Source: Bacteroidia bacterium (GTDB lineage: Bacteria > Bacteroidota > Bacteroidia > 2-12-FULL-35-15). Taken from it: a DNA stretch of 64,000 nucleotides. Where the stretch lies: the NCBI GenBank assembly GCA_020051175.1, contig JAGVJJ010000024.1:1-64000 (forward strand). The letters run 5' to 3'. This document shows positions 62,071 through 64,000 of the stretch, one piece after another. The position numbers and the translations under genes are program-made. The notes beneath the pieces are model-generated. The model made no database searches. It was not told the origin of the DNA and was given only the letters and a program-made list of their open reading frames with translations. Positions within the stretch are counted from its first letter, which is position 1, and the number at the start of each line of letters is the position of its first letter.

Positions 62071-64000
62071 ATGAAAACGCTCGGAACTTACATACTTGTT
62101 TTTATACTGTGTGTTGCTGCATTAGTATGTACTTCACAGAATTATTCTGGAATATGCACTCTTGGTGATATAAAAGCAGGTACGAACCTGTCAGGCCGGG
62201 ATACGATCTTGCTGGATTGTTCCCATGTAAATGAAAAAAAAATCCGTCCGCACTCTGATAAACTCAATACCTTCAAATGCTTTGTGCTTGAGGGTAACCC
62301 CAGGAATGGTGAATGGGAGCAGCTTTTCGAAGATATAAAAAATTTGCAATCGGCTAAAAGTATTGTTTTTTGTGCCAACAATTTTACAGCCTTGCCATAC
62401 GGGGTTGAGAAACTTTCAAATTCACTGGAAAACCTTTCCATTTGCTATAATGATAAAATCGACTATTATCTTGTTGCTGAGCAGTTGCCTGAATTGCCCA
62501 ATATAAGAGAGCTTTCACTGGATGTAAATTCTGTGTTTGATTTGCCCGAAGGTGTTTTTTTTCAGGAAAATATCACTAAGTTGGCTTTAATGAGCAGGGT
62601 CGTGAAAAATACATCCGGCAACATTAAACCAGCTGTGTATGACTTTTACGTAGCCGGGAACAGGAATTCTGTTCTGTCAGTAAAGTATGTTTCTTTTGCC
62701 GGGACTATTGATAACGGAGAGTATGATGAACTCCACAAGTATTTCAGTTTATTGAACAAAAAGCCGGATACAGGAGTTGTTCAAAATAGTCAGGCACTTC
62801 CTGAAACTTTATATACACCGGAATACAGGTACGTGAAACCTCCTATACAGGGTTTGGATGTAGTGCGCGAATTGAATACAATTAACCCGGCTGTTGAAAA
62901 TGTGCTGACCTACCCTTCGGGTACAAGAATCCTGGTTCCCCAGAATGCTTTTATGGATGCAAATGGTAAACCGGTTTCAGGGAATGTCACATTCAGCTAT
63001 CGCGAATTCCGTGATCCTGTAGACTTCCTGGTGAGTGGGATCCCAATGAAATACGACAGTGGCGGCACGGTCAGTAATTTTGAATCGGCAGGAATGTTTG
63101 AATTGTATGCAAGTGCCGGAAACGAGCCTTTGAAATTGATGCCGGGTAAACAGATAAAAATGGATTTTGTAGCAACAAGTGAAGATTCGACATACAATTT
63201 TTATTCATACAATGACAGTACCGGAAATTGGGAATATAAAGGTAAACCGCAAGCACAAAGAAAAGATGAAAAAATAAAGGCGAAAGTTTTGTCGGATGCT
63301 TATATGCAGTATAGGTGGCTATTGCAGAGCCGCCCGTTGAGAAAGGATTCTACAGGGCTTAACCTGCGTTTTGAAAGCTTTGATTATCTCTATACATGCC
63401 GGCTGGATACAAATTACAGGAATAAAGTTTTCAGGTACGGTGAGGGAGGGAAACATCATTCCAGGCGGCTGACAAATCTTGTCAGGATTGTTCGGGTAAG
63501 AAAAAACAAGCAGGGTGAAATCGTATTTAAAGTTAAGTTTGATTCGGAAGCGCACCCGGAAATGCAGGTGTTTAATAACTTATACTTTTTGCTGGCCGAC
63601 AATGTTTCCATAAACGAGTTTAAGAAAGAGTTTTGCAATAAAAAATTTTACAATGATATCCGTGTATACAGGAGCGGGGACGGCATTGAACTAAAATTAA
63701 AAGGGATAAAAATTTTTAAGAGTATCAACGCTGAACTTGTTACAATGAATGATAAAGGCGAAATAAAAGCTGCAAAAGATGCCAGGAACCGCATGAAACA
63801 GTATGACGCCCAGCTGAAAAGGAAAGCGCGCGATTTTAAAAGAGGAAGAAGAGATGTGTATTGTTACGAACCTCCTGTTTTTATTACTGACCCGCTTGAA
63901 TTAAGTATGTATGCCTTTAATGAAACTAAAAAATACATGAGCAAAGAGGAGAGTAAAATGGACTATAATACATGGATTTGTTACTTCAACCAGGTTATGG
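62071..64000 (+). CDS. Large exported protein with LRR-like N-terminal region (3' truncated)
   Basis: The frame runs open to the window end, giving 643 codons of a longer gene. It has a signal peptide (MKTLGTYILVFILCVAALVC-like, cleavage near residue 22). Residues about 80-190 have leucine-rich-like spacing (LENLSICYNDKIDY; LPNIRELSLDVNSVFDLPEG). Around residues 275-375 is a beta-rich module seen in large Bacteroidota secreted proteins: YPSGTRILVPQNAFMDANGK, VSGNVTFSYREFRDPVDFL, FESAGMFELYASAG. The later part is Lys/Arg/Asp-rich. No function known to me; likely a cell-surface or exported protein. Confidence 0.8.
   Translation, partial: MKTLGTYILVFILCVAALVCTSQNYSGICTLGDIKAGTNLSGRDTILLDCSHVNEKKIRPHSDKLNTFKCFVLEGNPRNGEWEQLFEDIKNLQSAKSIVFCANNFTALPYGVEKLSNSLENLSICYNDKIDYYLVAEQLPELPNIRELSLDVNSVFDLPEGVFFQENITKLALMSRVVKNTSGNIKPAVYDFYVAGNRNSVLSVKYVSFAGTIDNGEYDELHKYFSLLNKKPDTGVVQNSQALPETLYTPEYRYVKPPIQGLDVVRELNTINPAVENVLTYPSGTRILVPQNAFMDANGKPVSGNVTFSYREFRDPVDFLVSGIPMKYDSGGTVSNFESAGMFELYASAGNEPLKLMPGKQIKMDFVATSEDSTYNFYSYNDSTGNWEYKGKPQAQRKDEKIKAKVLSDAYMQYRWLLQSRPLRKDSTGLNLRFESFDYLYTCRLDTNYRNKVFRYGEGGKHHSRRLTNLVRIVRVRKNKQGEIVFKVKFDSEAHPEMQVFNNLYFLLADNVSINEFKKEFCNKKFYNDIRVYRSGDGIELKLKGIKIFKSINAELVTMNDKGEIKAAKDARNRMKQYDAQLKRKARDFKRGRRDVYCYEPPVFITDPLELSMYAFNETKKYMSKEESKMDYNTWICYFNQVM

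Overview
The window is a chromosomal segment of a Bacteroidota bacterium, probably a Chitinophagia- or Sphingobacteriia-like lineage. Evidence: a secreted esterase ends in a type IX secretion (T9SS) sorting domain; a protein joins HU-CCDC81-type and SPOR domains; a TonB-dependent receptor and a Kdo pathway gene indicate a Gram-negative envelope; many genes have the Bacteroidota -7 box TAnnTTTG upstream and weak Shine-Dalgarno sequences; and DUF1571, DUF983, DUF4143 and OmpA-like families are present. I see no rRNA, tRNA, CRISPR array, integrase, transposase or phage gene. Coding density is high and no gap without a gene exceeds 300 bases.

Layout. 1-2.7 kb: end of a TonB-dependent receptor, a duplicated DUF6766 membrane protein, a SET-domain methyltransferase and an unknown envelope protein. 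2.8-9.1 kb: a molybdenum cofactor cluster (moaA, moeA, moaD, moeB, moaE, fused moaC-mogA) interleaved with two TSUP-family exporters. 9.3-13.8 kb: ABC exporter, truA, HU/SPOR protein, kdsB. 13.9-16.6 kb: three tandem paralogues in which a LysM module sits inside a DUF1571 domain. 16.8-19 kb: rpoN and a PAP2-like membrane protein. 19-26 kb: two TetR-headed operons (MFS exporter; thioesterase, AraC regulator, DUF983, DsbA-like), then small envelope or stress genes and a hydrolase. 26-38 kb: small unknowns, DEAD-box helicase, L,D-transpeptidase, polA, HerA-like ATPase, OmpA-like protein, homogentisate dioxygenase. 38.5-49.9 kb: tatD, a DUF4143 ATPase flanked by palindromic direct repeats, mfd, an FAD oxidoreductase, the T9SS esterase, acpS, hrpB. 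50-64 kb: a TerB/FHA-like/ABCG transporter with two exported partners, a THUMP methyltransferase, pfkA, two peptidases, metG, and the first 643 codons of a large secreted protein cut by the window end.

Most genes are housekeeping. The most unusual items are: (i) the DUF4143 AAA-ATPase/nuclease-fold gene bracketed by 53-bp direct repeats made of paired palindromes, one lying exactly over its promoter with a compensatory base-pair change; (ii) the LysM-in-DUF1571 triplet; (iii) in-frame insertions of GC-rich palindromic repeat sequence inside metG and an ABC exporter; (iv) a set of short-period degenerate intergenic repeats, one family of which repeatedly abuts start codons; and (v) the sensor-headed ABCG transporter. 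None was confirmed by a database search, and family assignments rest on motifs recognised by eye.
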